From positions 1-64,000 of the forward strand of contig NZ_KQ948685.1 in NCBI RefSeq assembly GCF_001514145.1: 64,000 bases of DNA, in the 5' to 3' direction. The notes below the pieces were generated by a model that was not told the origin of the DNA, did no database searches, and worked only from the letters and a program-made list of their open reading frames with translations. Made by a program: the position numbers and the translations under genes. Source of the stretch: Streptomyces canus (GTDB lineage Bacteria > Actinomycetota > Actinomycetes > Streptomycetales > Streptomycetaceae). Below, piece after piece: positions 33,763-42,608 of this stretch. Positions within the stretch are counted from its first letter, which is position 1; each line of letters starts with the position of its first letter.

Positions 33763-35200
33763 CAGCGAGTTCGGGGTGCTCCGCGTCAGGCGGAAGGGTC
33801 ACACCGAGCTGATCCACGGGCATCCGGAACGCCTCCTCGTGCCGGCCGTCGAGGTTCGTGCAGGTCGCGGTCCAGCGAAGAGCGGCGGCTCCGTCGGTGG
33901 AGGGACAGCCGTACACCACGACCGGGGGCAGCAGCACGTTCGCGTGAGCGCGCAGGTCCACGGGAGGGTACGTGATCACGAGGCCCTCTTCCGACGATGT
34001 GTACTCGGGCAACCGCGAGACCGAAGGACCTCGCCTCGCCGCGGGCAGCCCAATGGAGGGGATGCCCGCCGAGACTCCCATCCTTGCGGCGAGCGTCTTG
34101 CTCCCGAACGGCGCCGGAGGCTCCGGCCAGGGAATTTCGCTCAAGTCCGGGAGAACGTCGGGGATCCGCACGATGGCCCGGTATCCCGGATCCAGCGTCG
34201 CGATCAACTGCACCTGGCGGAGCATGGCATCGGACCGGTTCTCCAGCCGCAGGACCAGCGGATCCCGCCGCAGCGCCGCTGCCTGCTCCAGCATCGGTGC
34301 CAGTCCGGCCCGGCACTTCTCCAGGTAGGCGTCCACCTCCTCCCGGTACTCCTGCGGCGTACGGAGCTCGCGCGACAGGGTGTGAGACAGGGAACTGGCG
34401 GCCACCTCCCGGAGCCGCAGCAGCCCGTCGACGGCCTGCTGTTGCTTGTCGGAAAGGGCCACACCTTCCCGTTGCCGACGCGGTCGCTGCTCGGCCTGAG
34501 GGAGCGACGCCAGCAGTGCACGACGCCGCCTCTCTACGAGGGTCTCGATCACGGAATCGGCGACCGCCACGTTCACCGCGGAGCCACCCGCGACCGCGAG
34601 ACCGAGCTCCATCGCGGGCCCGCCTCGCAGCCCGCTGTTCACCAGCTGGTACACGGTGTCCGGGGGCAGGTAGCGCGTGTCGTCGCCGTGCCGCTTGGGG
34701 ATCGTGACGCCGCCTGTGACGAGCTTCCCGTTCTCGTTCAGGGTCTTGGTGACCAGCGCCCAGCGAGCGCTCTCCGGGAGCGCCTGCACTTCGATCACCA
34801 GATAGCCGAGGTCAGGGTCACCGGGATCGTCGTACCAGGAGAACTCGATATCGATGGACGGGCGTACGAGGTCGGCGATGACCGCCTTGTACCGTTCGGT
34901 GTTGACCAGTCTCTTCGCGAAGGGGACCGGCTCCACCACGGCCTCGTGTAGGTCTGTCGGCCGCCGCGTCGCTTTGAAGCCGCACACGAGCAGACCGCCG
35001 GCCGCGTTGGCGAACGCCGCGACGTCCTTGGCCAGCTCGTACTTCTTTGATTCGAGGCTGAGGTCGTACGGTCCCTTGGGCCCCACTCCCTTGAAGTCCA
35101 CCCACTCGGACTCCGGCATCCCCACCACTGCTTCGGGCTGCTGTTGGGCGAGCAGGGTGACGATCCTGACGCGGCTGTCGACGACGGTCATGAGGGGCAA
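33755..35200 (-). CDS. AlbA_2/Schlafen-type DNA-binding domain protein
   Basis: 481 aa (ATG 35200 or 35191). Residues about 30-110 match AlbA_2 domains: ESEWVDFKGVG, then KYELAKDVAAFANAAGGLLV with the conserved Phe-Ala-Asn-x2-Gly-Gly. The domain occurs in putative transcription factors and in Schlafen-related nucleases/defence proteins. The remaining 350 residues include a basic helical region (RRRRALLASLPQAEQRPRRQ) and a beta-rich end that I do not recognise. Position between the three-component operon and a serine recombinase fits a defence or mobile setting; that role is inferred. Confidence 0.7.
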   Translation of the reverse strand: MPLMTVVDSRVRIVTLLAQQQPEAVVGMPESEWVDFKGVGPKGPYDLSLESKKYELAKDVAAFANAAGGLLVCGFKATRRPTDLHEAVVEPVPFAKRLVNTERYKAVIADLVRPSIDIEFSWYDDPGDPDLGYLVIEVQALPESARWALVTKTLNENGKLVTGGVTIPKRHGDDTRYLPPDTVYQLVNSGLRGGPAMELGLAVAGGSAVNVAVADSVIETLVERRRRALLASLPQAEQRPRRQREGVALSDKQQQAVDGLLRLREVAASSLSHTLSRELRTPQEYREEVDAYLEKCRAGLAPMLEQAAALRRDPLVLRLENRSDAMLRQVQLIATLDPGYRAIVRIPDVLPDLSEIPWPEPPAPFGSKTLAARMGVSAGIPSIGLPAARRGPSVSRLPEYTSSEEGLVITYPPVDLRAHANVLLPPVVVYGCPSTDGAAALRWTATCTNLDGRHEEAFRMPVDQLGVTLPPDAEHPELAVT

Positions 35201-35397
35201 GCCTACTGAGCGTTCGAGCCGGTCACTGGCGTCTCAGCTCCCGGTCGGTTCCACGCCGCAGGCCGAGTGGCCTTACCCAGGAAGCGGGAACAGCACGGCA
35301 GAGGCCACCAGTCCGTCCCACATGGGCGATAGGGGCCCCGGACCCCCAATAGGCCCTGGAGTCCTAGCTCAGACACCAGCCGCAAACTAGCCGGTGA

Positions 35398-36285
35398 TCA
35401 CGTGGCTGCCGTCGTGGCGGCCTGTTCGTCGTGTTCGCGCAGCATCCGCATGACGGTGGCGGGCGAGGGGTGCTGGCCCTTCTTCACGCCCGTGGTGATG
35501 ACGAGCCGTTTGGCGATGTCGCGCAGGCTCATCTCCTGGTCGCGCAGGTGAAGGGCCATGGAGAGCATGGACTCGTCGGTGACGCCCGCGCCGCCGATGG
35601 TCTTGCCTCGCTTGCGGGCGGACTCGTGGCCTTCGAGGGTGCGGTCGCGGATGTACTCGCGCTCCATGCCCGACATCGCCGCGAGCACCGTGAACACGAT
35701 CCCGGAGGGATCGTGCGAGCCCTTGAGTTCCCCGGTGAGGAACTCCAGACCGACGTCGCTCGCCTTCAGTTCCTCGGCGAGCATGGCGAGTTCGATGCCG
35801 CGACCGAGTCGTTTGTGTTCGTGGACGACGAGGGTGACGGCGACGCCGGAGGAGCGGATCTCCCCGGCGAGCTTCACAGCGGCCTCCAGTTCGGGGCGCA
35901 GGGTGGCGCGGGTGGAGATCTTCTCCGAGAAGACGCGCGTCACTCCGGCCTCGGTGAGGGAGTCGAGTTGTGCGTCGAGGGACTGCCGGGCGGTCGAGGT
36001 GCGGGCGTATCCGAGGCGGACGTGCCCGACTGGTTCGGCGCCGGCGCTCACCGGCCGGGGCAGCTCCGTCCAGACCGACCCCGGCTTGCGTATGGCGGGA
36101 GTCGGCACGCTCAGGGCCTTGGCGAGTTGGGGCGCGAGGCGGAAGCGGGCGGTGTGGTACTGGATGGCCACCTTGTTCTTGCCGGTCCGGCACGGGGAGC
36201 CCGCGGGGGCGGCACAGGTGGACATCGGGCAGTCGTGCGATTCCGCGCGCTTGAAGTCGTTGCTCACGACCCCGGACCGTTTCAT
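35398..36285 (-). CDS. serine recombinase (resolvase/invertase) with N-terminal zinc-finger region
   Basis: 296 aa. Residues about 19-50 (CPMSTCAAPAGSPCRTGKNK then YHTARFRLAP) form the Cys-His finger that actinomycete recombinases often carry. The resolvase domain begins near 92 (LGYARTSTARQSLDAQLDSL with the catalytic Ser), continues through HEHKRLGRGIELAMLAEEL, MSGMEREYIRDRTLEGHESA, and ends with a C-terminal HTH (MSLRDIAKRLVITTGVKKGQ). All usual catalytic residues seem present. It may act at the repeated motif just upstream (36279-36393), or it may be a mobile-element DNA invertase; no partner repeats were found elsewhere. Confidence 0.85.
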   Translation of the reverse strand: MKRSGVVSNDFKRAESHDCPMSTCAAPAGSPCRTGKNKVAIQYHTARFRLAPQLAKALSVPTPAIRKPGSVWTELPRPVSAGAEPVGHVRLGYARTSTARQSLDAQLDSLTEAGVTRVFSEKISTRATLRPELEAAVKLAGEIRSSGVAVTLVVHEHKRLGRGIELAMLAEELKASDVGLEFLTGELKGSHDPSGIVFTVLAAMSGMEREYIRDRTLEGHESARKRGKTIGGAGVTDESMLSMALHLRDQEMSLRDIAKRLVITTGVKKGQHPSPATVMRMLREHDEQAATTAAT

Positions 36286-36393
36286 GAGGGTGTTTCAGAT
36301 GTCCAGTCGTTTGCAACAACTCATGAAACATGATCGCCGCAGGTGGCCGACCGCCCGGCTGGGTGTTTCATGAGCGACCACCTATGAAACATG
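36279..36393. promoter_or_regulatory. repeated TGTTTCATGA motif cluster, candidate resolvase site/operator
   Basis: Five variants: GTTTCATGAG (36279), TGTTTCAGAT (36291), the inverse TCATGAAACATGA (36321), TGTTTCATGAG (36364) and the inverse ATGAAACAT (36384). The last two are an inverted pair with a 12-bp spacer. The first overlaps the recombinase start codon. A res site or operator is likely. Confidence 0.6.
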
Positions 36394-36417
36394 CCCCGCT
36401 CCCGGGTGCCGTGCCCG

Positions 36418-36837
36418 TCAGGATCCGAGGGTTGCGGCGCGGTCGCGGTTGGCGCGGATTTCGTCGTGATGGTCGGCGGCCCAGCCGATCAGGGTCGTGA
36501 CGATCCCGTGCAGGCTGCGGCCCAGCGGGGTGAGGGTGTACTCGACGCGCGGGGGTACTTCGGCGTAGGCGGTGCGGGTGATCAGGCCGTCCTGCTGGAG
36601 CTGGCGCAGGGTGAGGCTGAGCATGCGCTGGGAGATGCCGGGGACCTGGCGTTGCAGGTCGGTGTAGCGCAGCGGGCCGGACTCAAGGACGGCGATCAGC
36701 AGCAGGCTCCATTTGTCGCCGACGCGGTCCAGGATCTGCCGGATAAATGCCATCTGGTCTGCGGGAATGGCCGCGCACGGCCCGATCGCCGCAGCTCCCA
36801 CGATGCCGGCCCCGCTGGTCGTCCCCATGACGCACAT
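36418..36837 (-). CDS. HxlR-family transcriptional regulator
   Basis: 139 aa (an ATG at 36828 is an alternative start). HxlR winged-helix core: RQILDRVGDKWSLLLIAVLE, GPLRYTDLQRQVPGISQRML, LRQLQQDGLITRTAYAEVPP, RVEYTLTPLG. Such regulators often sense redox or electrophiles and repress a divergent oxidoreductase. The divergent DsbA-like gene starts 93 bp away, and the intergenic part has the paired short motifs TAACG and CGTTA (near 36873 and 36899) as possible operator halves. Confidence 0.9.
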   Translation of the reverse strand: MCVMGTTSGAGIVGAAAIGPCAAIPADQMAFIRQILDRVGDKWSLLLIAVLESGPLRYTDLQRQVPGISQRMLSLTLRQLQQDGLITRTAYAEVPPRVEYTLTPLGRSLHGIVTTLIGWAADHHDEIRANRDRAATLGS

Positions 36838-36930
36838 TCCTCTCCGGCACGCACACGGGTGTGCCTTTTGTAACGGCTTCCATACTGGTCCATCATGGCG
36901 TTACGCACAAGTCGTAGGAATTGGAGCTCC

Positions 36931-37626
36931 ATGGTGAAGGTAGATATTTGGTCCGAGGTGACCTGCCCGTGGTGCGGTCTGGGCAGCCACCGTGTGGAGC
37001 GAGCCCTGGCACGGTTCGAGCATGCCGACGAGGTGGAGGTGGTCCACCACTCCTTCCCGCTCGGCGGCGTCCCCGAGGGAAGCACCTTCTCCGTCCGTGA
37101 CTTTCTTCTGCGCAAGCACGGCGCCGAGGCGGCGGCCCAGCAGATCGAGGCGCTGGCGCACAGCGAGAGCCTGAGCCCGTACCGGGTGCTGGACAACCAG
37201 GTCGGCAACACCGACCTGGCCCACGAATTCCTCGCCCACGCCTCCGCCCAGGGCAGGAACCGCGAGGCATGGGACACGATCTTCCGCGCCTACTTCGGCA
37301 AGGCCCAGCCCGTCTTCTCCCTGGAGGACCTGCTGAAGCTCGCGGACGAACTCGGCCTGGAGCGCGAGCAGACCCGCCAGGTTCTCGAACGGCGCCGCTA
37401 CCGGCAGCAGGTGCAGGACGATGCCCGCCAGGCCCAGCGCCTGGGCGCGCGCGGCGCCCCGTTCATCGTCATCGACGGCCGCTACGGCGTCCCCGGCGCA
37501 CAGGACAGCGACACCCTGCTCGACCTGCTGCGCACGGCCTGGACCGACACCCACCCGCTCACCCCCGCCGCCGGCGACGCCCCGGTCTGCGGCCCCGACG
37601 GCTGCGCCGTCCCCGAGCGCACCTGA
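36931..37626 (+). CDS. DsbA-family thiol oxidoreductase (FrnE-like)
   Basis: 231 aa from ATG 36931 (GGAG 5 bp upstream). Thioredoxin-fold DSBA protein: DIWSEVTCPWCGLGSHRVER with a CPWC active site near residues 11-14, a helical insertion, then GARGAPFIVIDGRYGVPGAQ with the cis-Pro loop, and an extra Cys pair VCGPDGCA at the C-terminus. No signal peptide, so a cytoplasmic FrnE-like enzyme for disulphide chemistry or isomerisation. Divergent from HxlR, a typical regulator-target pair. Confidence 0.9.
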   Translation: MVKVDIWSEVTCPWCGLGSHRVERALARFEHADEVEVVHHSFPLGGVPEGSTFSVRDFLLRKHGAEAAAQQIEALAHSESLSPYRVLDNQVGNTDLAHEFLAHASAQGRNREAWDTIFRAYFGKAQPVFSLEDLLKLADELGLEREQTRQVLERRRYRQQVQDDARQAQRLGARGAPFIVIDGRYGVPGAQDSDTLLDLLRTAWTDTHPLTPAAGDAPVCGPDGCAVPERT

Positions 37627-37654
37627 CCCTGCCGCCCCCCTTGTTCTCCAGACT

Positions 37655-37680
37655 GCCGCGTGTCTCATGAGACATGCGGC
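37655..37680 (+). terminator. 26-bp near-perfect palindrome after the DsbA-like gene
   Basis: GCCGCGTGTCTCA against TGAGACATGCGGC: 12 of 13 bases pair, with no loop. It lies 29 bp after the stop. Confidence 0.65.
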
Positions 37681-37808
37681 CTCACGAGTTCAGGGGCTCC
37701 AGATGCCCAAATCGGGGTGTGACGGACAGTGTGTCAACGTAGGGTGAGAGTGACTGCTGCGTCGGGCCAGCAGGGTGAGTTTGTCGGGTTGGTGAAGCTT
37801 TGACCTTT

Positions 37809-39092
37809 ATGACCGATGCCGAGCTGTGCCTGGGCCTTTCACGGCATCTCTCCGCCTACCAGATGAGTCCAGAGCGGGCTGCCCTTGAGCAGCTCGAATT
37901 CGCGGGCTGGACGTTGGATATGGCGTTCCGTCTGGAGGGCAGCACGACCAGTAGTGCCCGCCGGGTTCAGGCGATTGGACTCGACGTCGGTGTTGGGGCA
38001 CGCAACCTCAAGGCTGTGCTTGCGACGATGGAAGGTCTTGATTGGATATCCATCGAGCGTGATGACACCCAGAAGTTGGTCTCTATCACGGAACGAATCC
38101 CAACTCGTGGTGATCTCATACTGGCCGCGCCAGCGCTGCTTCGGGCCATCATGGTGACTCCCGTGGAGAGCGCAGCGCTGGCTCTGCTGCGGGCCACTGC
38201 CCTGCAGCCGCTTCTGATCGATGATGCGCTTCAGGCAGCTGCGGACGCGGATGGTGTTGAGGGCGACGATGAGTGCGTGGAATCCGCTTTGCGACACCTG
38301 ACGCATACTGGTTTGGTCCGGCGTGTCGGGGCTGCGGATGGTCGGGAAGTTCTCTATAACCCGAACATTTGGGTTCAGGGTGATTCGATCGCGGAGGCTG
38401 CTCTTCGAGCCGCTGATGCTAGAGCGACTCCAGAGGTGACGGCGCTCCTGCAGGAGCTTGCGGAAAGCCCTGGAATGCCTGAAGAGCACGTCACCTCGAC
38501 TGAACGTAAGTGGGTCGATTTCGCAGTATCGCAGAACTTGGTGCAGCGGTCGGTGGTCCAGACGTCGGACGGCGGCGTGGAAAGAGGGTTTCTTTTCACG
38601 CCCCACCTCGGGCGAGATCCCTTTGGTGGAAACATCGCGGACGTTTCTGGGCATGTCCGTCAGTTGGTCGGCTCGATGATGTATGCGGCCACGTATGCCG
38701 AATACAAGCTCAACGCCCCAGAGCAGTTCCTGCGGTCTCTGATCAATCGAGGAGTCGCTGGCAACGCGTCCCCCATCGGGACCGATTACCCGATGCTGGA
38801 AAAGGCTGGCGTGGTGCGGGTCGTTGACGGGTATGGTGCGGGAAGGTATAGCCTTCAGTTGTTGCAGCCTGAAGTTGCTCACGATGCGCTGAAGATGCTC
38901 GATGCTCGCGAAGGGACGGGAACGGAGAGCTCTGATATCGCAGCGTTGCGGGCTCAGCGGGCATATGTACACGTCGAAAAAGAGCGTGCGCGTTTGGCTT
39001 TGACCACGGGCATAGATGAGGTAGAACAGGCAAGGCTCATCGCGGCCCTCCGCGAGGTGCCGGTTAAGCGCATGTTTGGTGGTCGAGGGTGA
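37809..39092 (+). CDS. unrecognised winged-helix-like protein, first gene of a two-gene nuclease unit
   Basis: 427 aa from ATG 37809 (a TTG at 37800 is less likely). GC3 is clearly lower than the surrounding genes, suggesting transfer. The N-terminal 110 residues and a second region near 125-200 (ALLRATALQPLLIDDALQAA, VESALRHLTHTGLVRRVGAA) look like winged-helix or helical DNA-binding units; the rest is helical, with a long helix near the end (ALRAQRAYVHVEKERARLAL). No catalytic motif is seen. The 3' end overlaps the next gene by 4 bp (GTGA), so the products are probably made together and interact. I do not recognise the family. Confidence 0.7.
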   Translation: MTDAELCLGLSRHLSAYQMSPERAALEQLEFAGWTLDMAFRLEGSTTSSARRVQAIGLDVGVGARNLKAVLATMEGLDWISIERDDTQKLVSITERIPTRGDLILAAPALLRAIMVTPVESAALALLRATALQPLLIDDALQAAADADGVEGDDECVESALRHLTHTGLVRRVGAADGREVLYNPNIWVQGDSIAEAALRAADARATPEVTALLQELAESPGMPEEHVTSTERKWVDFAVSQNLVQRSVVQTSDGGVERGFLFTPHLGRDPFGGNIADVSGHVRQLVGSMMYAATYAEYKLNAPEQFLRSLINRGVAGNASPIGTDYPMLEKAGVVRVVDGYGAGRYSLQLLQPEVAHDALKMLDAREGTGTESSDIAALRAQRAYVHVEKERARLALTTGIDEVEQARLIAALREVPVKRMFGGRG

Positions 39093-40405
39093 CTTCTGAA
39101 GAGTCTCCGAAGAGCGCATCGTCCAGGTCGACTGGCGGGGGGAACGAGGCCCGCCGCAGGCCTGGACGTCCTGCGCGGGGGCGAACCGCTCCTGGGACAG
39201 CGCCCTCCGAGACTGTGGGAGGCGAGCTTGAGCGGCGGGTAGCGAGACTGGAGTTCGCCGAGGGGGCTCACACGCGCTTGCGCATTCCTGTGCCAGCAGA
39301 GGAAGCAGATGCTGGTCGCGCAGTACTCACTGACATCGATATCCTTTCCTTGGATGTCGATTCACGCTTGCGGCTTTCACGGTCCAGCCTCGAATGTAAG
39401 AGCGGAAAAGGGCAGAGCGGCGAGCCGGATACCATTCTTTGGCTCGTTGGATTCAAGCAACTACTGAAACTGGATCGAGTAACGCTTGTTCGTCAGATCG
39501 TAAGTCCGCGTGGTCAAAGTTTGGCACGCAAGCTGGACGTAACAGTTATAGACGAAGCGACAGTGGCACGCCGCGAGAAGGCTCACGCCTGGATGCCGGC
39601 GAGATTTGCGCATCTGGATGGACCAGCTTGCTTGGACGCAGAGTCCAGGACCACTGGCCAACTCAAGGGACTTCCGGATATCCCTGCCGGGCTGGCTAGA
39701 TTCCTGCGCGGAGACGCATTGCTCGCCGGTTCACCCAATCTGCTTGCCGCAGTGCAGGCGTTCGGCGTTGCCGTTGGAAAGCAAGGGGTCCTTCCTGAGC
39801 CCGCTGCCGGAATACTTTCTGGGCATTCTCTGATGGCGATCCTGCTGGCAGGTATCCAGGATGCTGGGCGCTTGGATTCCTTTCCCATCAGTTCTCTTCG
39901 GAGTCGCCTTGCGAGTGCGCTGACGGTAGGTGACCCCGATGACACCTATGTATTGCCGATGCTGGAAAAGGCCGACGCGCTCATCCGGTTTATCCAAGAT
40001 CGAACCCATAAAGCCTATGTTGATGCTGGGGCGGAGCCGATCAGGCTGGACGTTCCCTCTCTGAGGGACGCGATTGCTTCAACTCCTCCCTATGTTGACT
40101 ATTATCTCAATTTTGTTGAGCGTCTGAGGGAGAATCCTCAAGTGGCGAGCGGATTGCTGCAGACCGCCGAGCTCGCCTGCTTCGATGCCTTGTTGGGGGA
40201 TAGTGCGTGGAAGTCAGATTCCTTCTCCCACCTGTTCACCACGGAACATAAGGGCCTCCTTTTGGTCGCCTTGAAGTGTCTGGAAGAAGTCGCGGGCGCG
40301 CAGGTAGCTTCCTCGCTGCGTGATATTCATGACCTCCCGTTCCGAGGGTCCGCTGGGAAAGTTCCTGACCGTCGAGAGCCTTTTGGTCAGCCGACTCTTT
40401 ATTGA
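39089..40405 (+). CDS. restriction-endonuclease-like protein, second gene of the two-gene unit
   Basis: 438 aa, GTG start overlapping the previous stop. The first 45 residues are Arg/Ser/Pro-rich and probably disordered. Residues about 58-125 carry a PD-(D/E)XK pattern: an upstream acidic pair, TDIDILSLDVDSRLRLSRSS with the metal-binding Asp, and LECKSGKGQSG as the Glu-x-Lys, followed by a helix LVGFKQLLKLDRVTLV. The remaining 300 residues are helical and unrecognised. Low GC3, like its partner. A nuclease fed target recognition by the upstream protein, as in a defence system, is a reasonable inference; the exact arrangement is new to me. Confidence 0.7.
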   Translation: MTSEESPKSASSRSTGGGNEARRRPGRPARGRTAPGTAPSETVGGELERRVARLEFAEGAHTRLRIPVPAEEADAGRAVLTDIDILSLDVDSRLRLSRSSLECKSGKGQSGEPDTILWLVGFKQLLKLDRVTLVRQIVSPRGQSLARKLDVTVIDEATVARREKAHAWMPARFAHLDGPACLDAESRTTGQLKGLPDIPAGLARFLRGDALLAGSPNLLAAVQAFGVAVGKQGVLPEPAAGILSGHSLMAILLAGIQDAGRLDSFPISSLRSRLASALTVGDPDDTYVLPMLEKADALIRFIQDRTHKAYVDAGAEPIRLDVPSLRDAIASTPPYVDYYLNFVERLRENPQVASGLLQTAELACFDALLGDSAWKSDSFSHLFTTEHKGLLLVALKCLEEVAGAQVASSLRDIHDLPFRGSAGKVPDRREPFGQPTLY

Positions 40406-40570
40406 GGGATGGTTCGGCCTTATTTGTCATTGGGGCCAAGCGAGGCTAGTCTTTCGACGACGTCCTTGCCCTCGGCGAAGCCGCTGCTCCAGCTTCGCTA
40501 TCACTACCCAGGTAGCTCGCGCTTGGCTGAGAGGGAAGAGTGGAACGACGGCGGCTGAGCGGTTGTCTGC

Positions 40571-40707
40571 ATGCTCGCGGAGGCGGTCCGTCTTCCCGAA
40601 CCGCTGGCTCGGCTCCTGGCCGACCTCACCGCCTCCGGGCTGGAGTGCCAACCACCCGAACAGATGGCTGTTCCCCGGGACGGGACCTGGTCGGCACCTC
40701 TCCAGTA
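40571..40707 (+). pseudogene. left part of a tyrosine-recombinase remnant split by the Tn3 transposon
   Basis: Plus frame MLAEAVRLPEPLARLLADLT then QPPEQMAVPRDGTWSAPLQ runs into the Tn3 end at 40708. The matching right part is at 51404. Such LPEPLARLLADL text is typical of the hinge region of large actinomycete recombinases. The stop at 40706 is created by the transposon junction. Confidence 0.45.
40703..40707 (+). repeat. CAGTA target-site duplication, left copy
   Basis: The five bases CAGTA immediately outside the left inverted repeat are repeated at 51404-51408 outside the right one. Five-base duplications are the Tn3-family norm. Confidence 0.9.
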
Positions 40708-40744
40708 GGAGGGCAGCCGGAATACGCCAGAAACGTGCCGTAGG
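40708..40744 (+). repeat. Tn3 left inverted repeat
   Basis: Begins GGAGGGCAGCCGGAATACG and ends GTGCCGTAGG. It differs from the right copy at 40713 (G/C) and 40729 (A/G). Confidence 0.9.
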
Positions 40745-41354
40745 GATCAACCCCGACGGCGGGCGGCGGGGTCGCGCTCAGCGACGTGCCGGGCGACCGC
40801 GTCGACGCCGGGGCGAGCGTAGCGTTCCAGGGACCGTACGGAGGCGTGGCGGGAGCGGGCCAGCAGCATCGGCGTGGACGTGCCGGTCTCCGCGTCGTGC
40901 GTCAACGCACTGTGCCTGAGCCGGTGCAGTGTTCATCCCGCCAGGTCCTCGACGTCCTCGGGCCGGGCAAGCGGGTTCGCCAGCAGCCGGGTGGACTCCT
41001 CGAAGATCTCCTCCCCCCGGCGGTAGAAGAGCCGGGCCCGGCTGGTCTCCTCGCACACGTCCAGCGTCGCGGTTCCGGCTGGGGCCTTGCGGTCGGTGAG
41101 GAACAGCGGGCCGCGGGTGCGGCGGGCGATGAGGCGGGGCAGGAGCTGGGCGGTGCCGGACTGCCAGTGGATCCACTCGGTCGCGCCGCCCTTCGCGGTG
41201 ATCTTGCCGCGCTTGTCCTGCGGGTACAGGTCTTCCACGTTCAGGCACAGGACCTCGTCGGCCCGTGCGGCGGACTCGTAGAGCATCTTCCAGAAGGTCT
41301 TCTCACGCAGTGAGAAGTCCAGGCGCCACAGGGCAGCTATCTGATTCTCCGCTA

Positions 41355-41447
41355 AGGGCCTGCCGGAGAACAACATGTGGGCGAGCAAAGCGTTGACCTG
41401 CGACATCAAGGCCAGAAACCCGCAACTTAATTCTCGGCAGGCCCTAA
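41355..41447. mobile_element. ~93-bp MITE-like element
   Basis: Ends AGGGCCTGCCGGAGAA (41355-41370) and the inverse TTCTCGGCAGGCCC (41431-41444, then TAA). One base in the arms is missing on the right. No coding capacity. It sits between the TnpI gene and the IS5-type element, at the junction of the APH-carrying element, and shares its AGGGC tips. Confidence 0.6.
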
Positions 41448-42490
41448 CGACCTCGTGCACGATTGGCCGTGGCTCAGCGTTCAGGTAGCTCGTTGAACAG
41501 GGCATGGTGGGGGCTGGGGCGCGTGAGTTGATCGTGGCGGAGTACCGGATCACCGGGCTGTCGCCGACGGTGATCGCTGAACTCGTCGCTGAGGTAGGGC
41601 CGTTGTGGCACGAGCTGCATCAGGCCCGGCTTACCTCTCGGCCACGGCAGCGGGCGGTAGGAGCCGGGGCGAAGCACAAGTTCGTCTTCATCGATCGGCT
41701 GTTGGCCACGCTGGTGAGTCTGCGCCACGGCACCACGCACGACGTGCTGGCCTGCTGGTTCGGCGTGGACCGCTCCACCATCACCCGCGCCATCGGCGAG
41801 GTGCGGCCCCTGCTGGCGCAACGGGGCTGCACCGTCGCCCGGGGCATCCGGCTGCGCACTCTCGCCGAGGTCATCGAGTACCTGAGCGCCGGCGGGACCG
41901 GCATCATCGACGGCACGGAGGTCCGCGTGCGACGCCCGGCCGCAGGCCGAAAGGACCGGGACAAATTCGTCTCCGGCAAGACCAAACAGAACGCCGTGAA
42001 GTCCATGGTCCTCACGGACGCCGAGGGGCGCGTACTGTTCTGCAGCCCGGTCCGGCCCGGCAGTTGTGCCGACATCACCCAGGCCCGGCAGCTGGGACTG
42101 GCCCAGCTCCTGGCCGACGGCCCGTTCCTCGAGGTCCTCGCGGACGCCGGCTACCAGGGTATGGGCGCGCAGACCGGCGGACGCGTGCTGACACCACCAC
42201 ATCGCAAGTTCAAGAAGAACGCTCCAGCCTGGTACGAGGAAAGGCACGAGCAGCAGCGCAAGGCACACACCTCACGACGCATCCGCGTCGAGCACGGCAT
42301 CGCACACCTCAAGAACTGGCGGGCTCTCGCCCGGCACCTTGGCCGCCGCGAACACATGAGTGACATCGTCCAAGCCATCGCCGCACTGCTCTCACACCAG
42401 CAGACCGCCACCCTCGACCACGGCCTTCGAGCGTGAACACCGACAACGCCACACACCTCGACGTGCCACGGCCAACCGTGCACGAGGTCG
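41448..42490 (+). mobile_element. IS5-type insertion sequence with TAA duplication
   Basis: Imperfect 26-bp ends: CGACCTCGTGCACGATTGG at 41448 and the inverse GCCACGGCCAACCGTGCACG through 42490, one or two mismatches. TAA is present outside on both sides (41445-41447 and 42491-42493), the TNA-type duplication of IS5 relatives. Confidence 0.85.
41504..42436 (+). CDS. IS5-family DDE transposase
   Basis: 310 aa, intact. HTH-like LACWFGVDRSTITRAIGEVR, first Asp in GTGIIDGTEVRVRRPAAGR, second Asp in LEVLADAGYQGMGAQT, Glu in RRIRVEHGIAHLKNWRALAR. It is a different transposase from the three others of IS5 type. The start GTG/ATG at 41504 is near the left end. It is inserted into the MITE/APH-element junction within tnpI. 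All catalytic residues appear present. Confidence 0.9.
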   Translation: MVGAGARELIVAEYRITGLSPTVIAELVAEVGPLWHELHQARLTSRPRQRAVGAGAKHKFVFIDRLLATLVSLRHGTTHDVLACWFGVDRSTITRAIGEVRPLLAQRGCTVARGIRLRTLAEVIEYLSAGGTGIIDGTEVRVRRPAAGRKDRDKFVSGKTKQNAVKSMVLTDAEGRVLFCSPVRPGSCADITQARQLGLAQLLADGPFLEVLADAGYQGMGAQTGGRVLTPPHRKFKKNAPAWYEERHEQQRKAHTSRRIRVEHGIAHLKNWRALARHLGRREHMSDIVQAIAALLSHQQTATLDHGLRA

Positions 42491-42608
42491 TAAGGGCTGT
42501 CCCGTAACTGGCGGCATGACCGTATATGTTGTCAGCCGGACGTGGGACGCGGGTCTGGCGCGCTGATATTCAAGGCGCCTACTGAGGTAGCCGGACTACG
42601 CTGGCCGA

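Noticed and set aside
35398..36285. The serine recombinase as the resolvase (TnpR) of the Tn3 element
   Set aside because: It lies outside the inverted repeats and CAGTA duplications, and the transposon has its own TnpI-type recombinase.
37839..39119. A 426-aa minus-strand frame opposite the winged-helix-like gene
   Set aside because: The plus strand has the better start, a 4-bp coupled partner and sensible protein text; the minus frame has no ribosome site.
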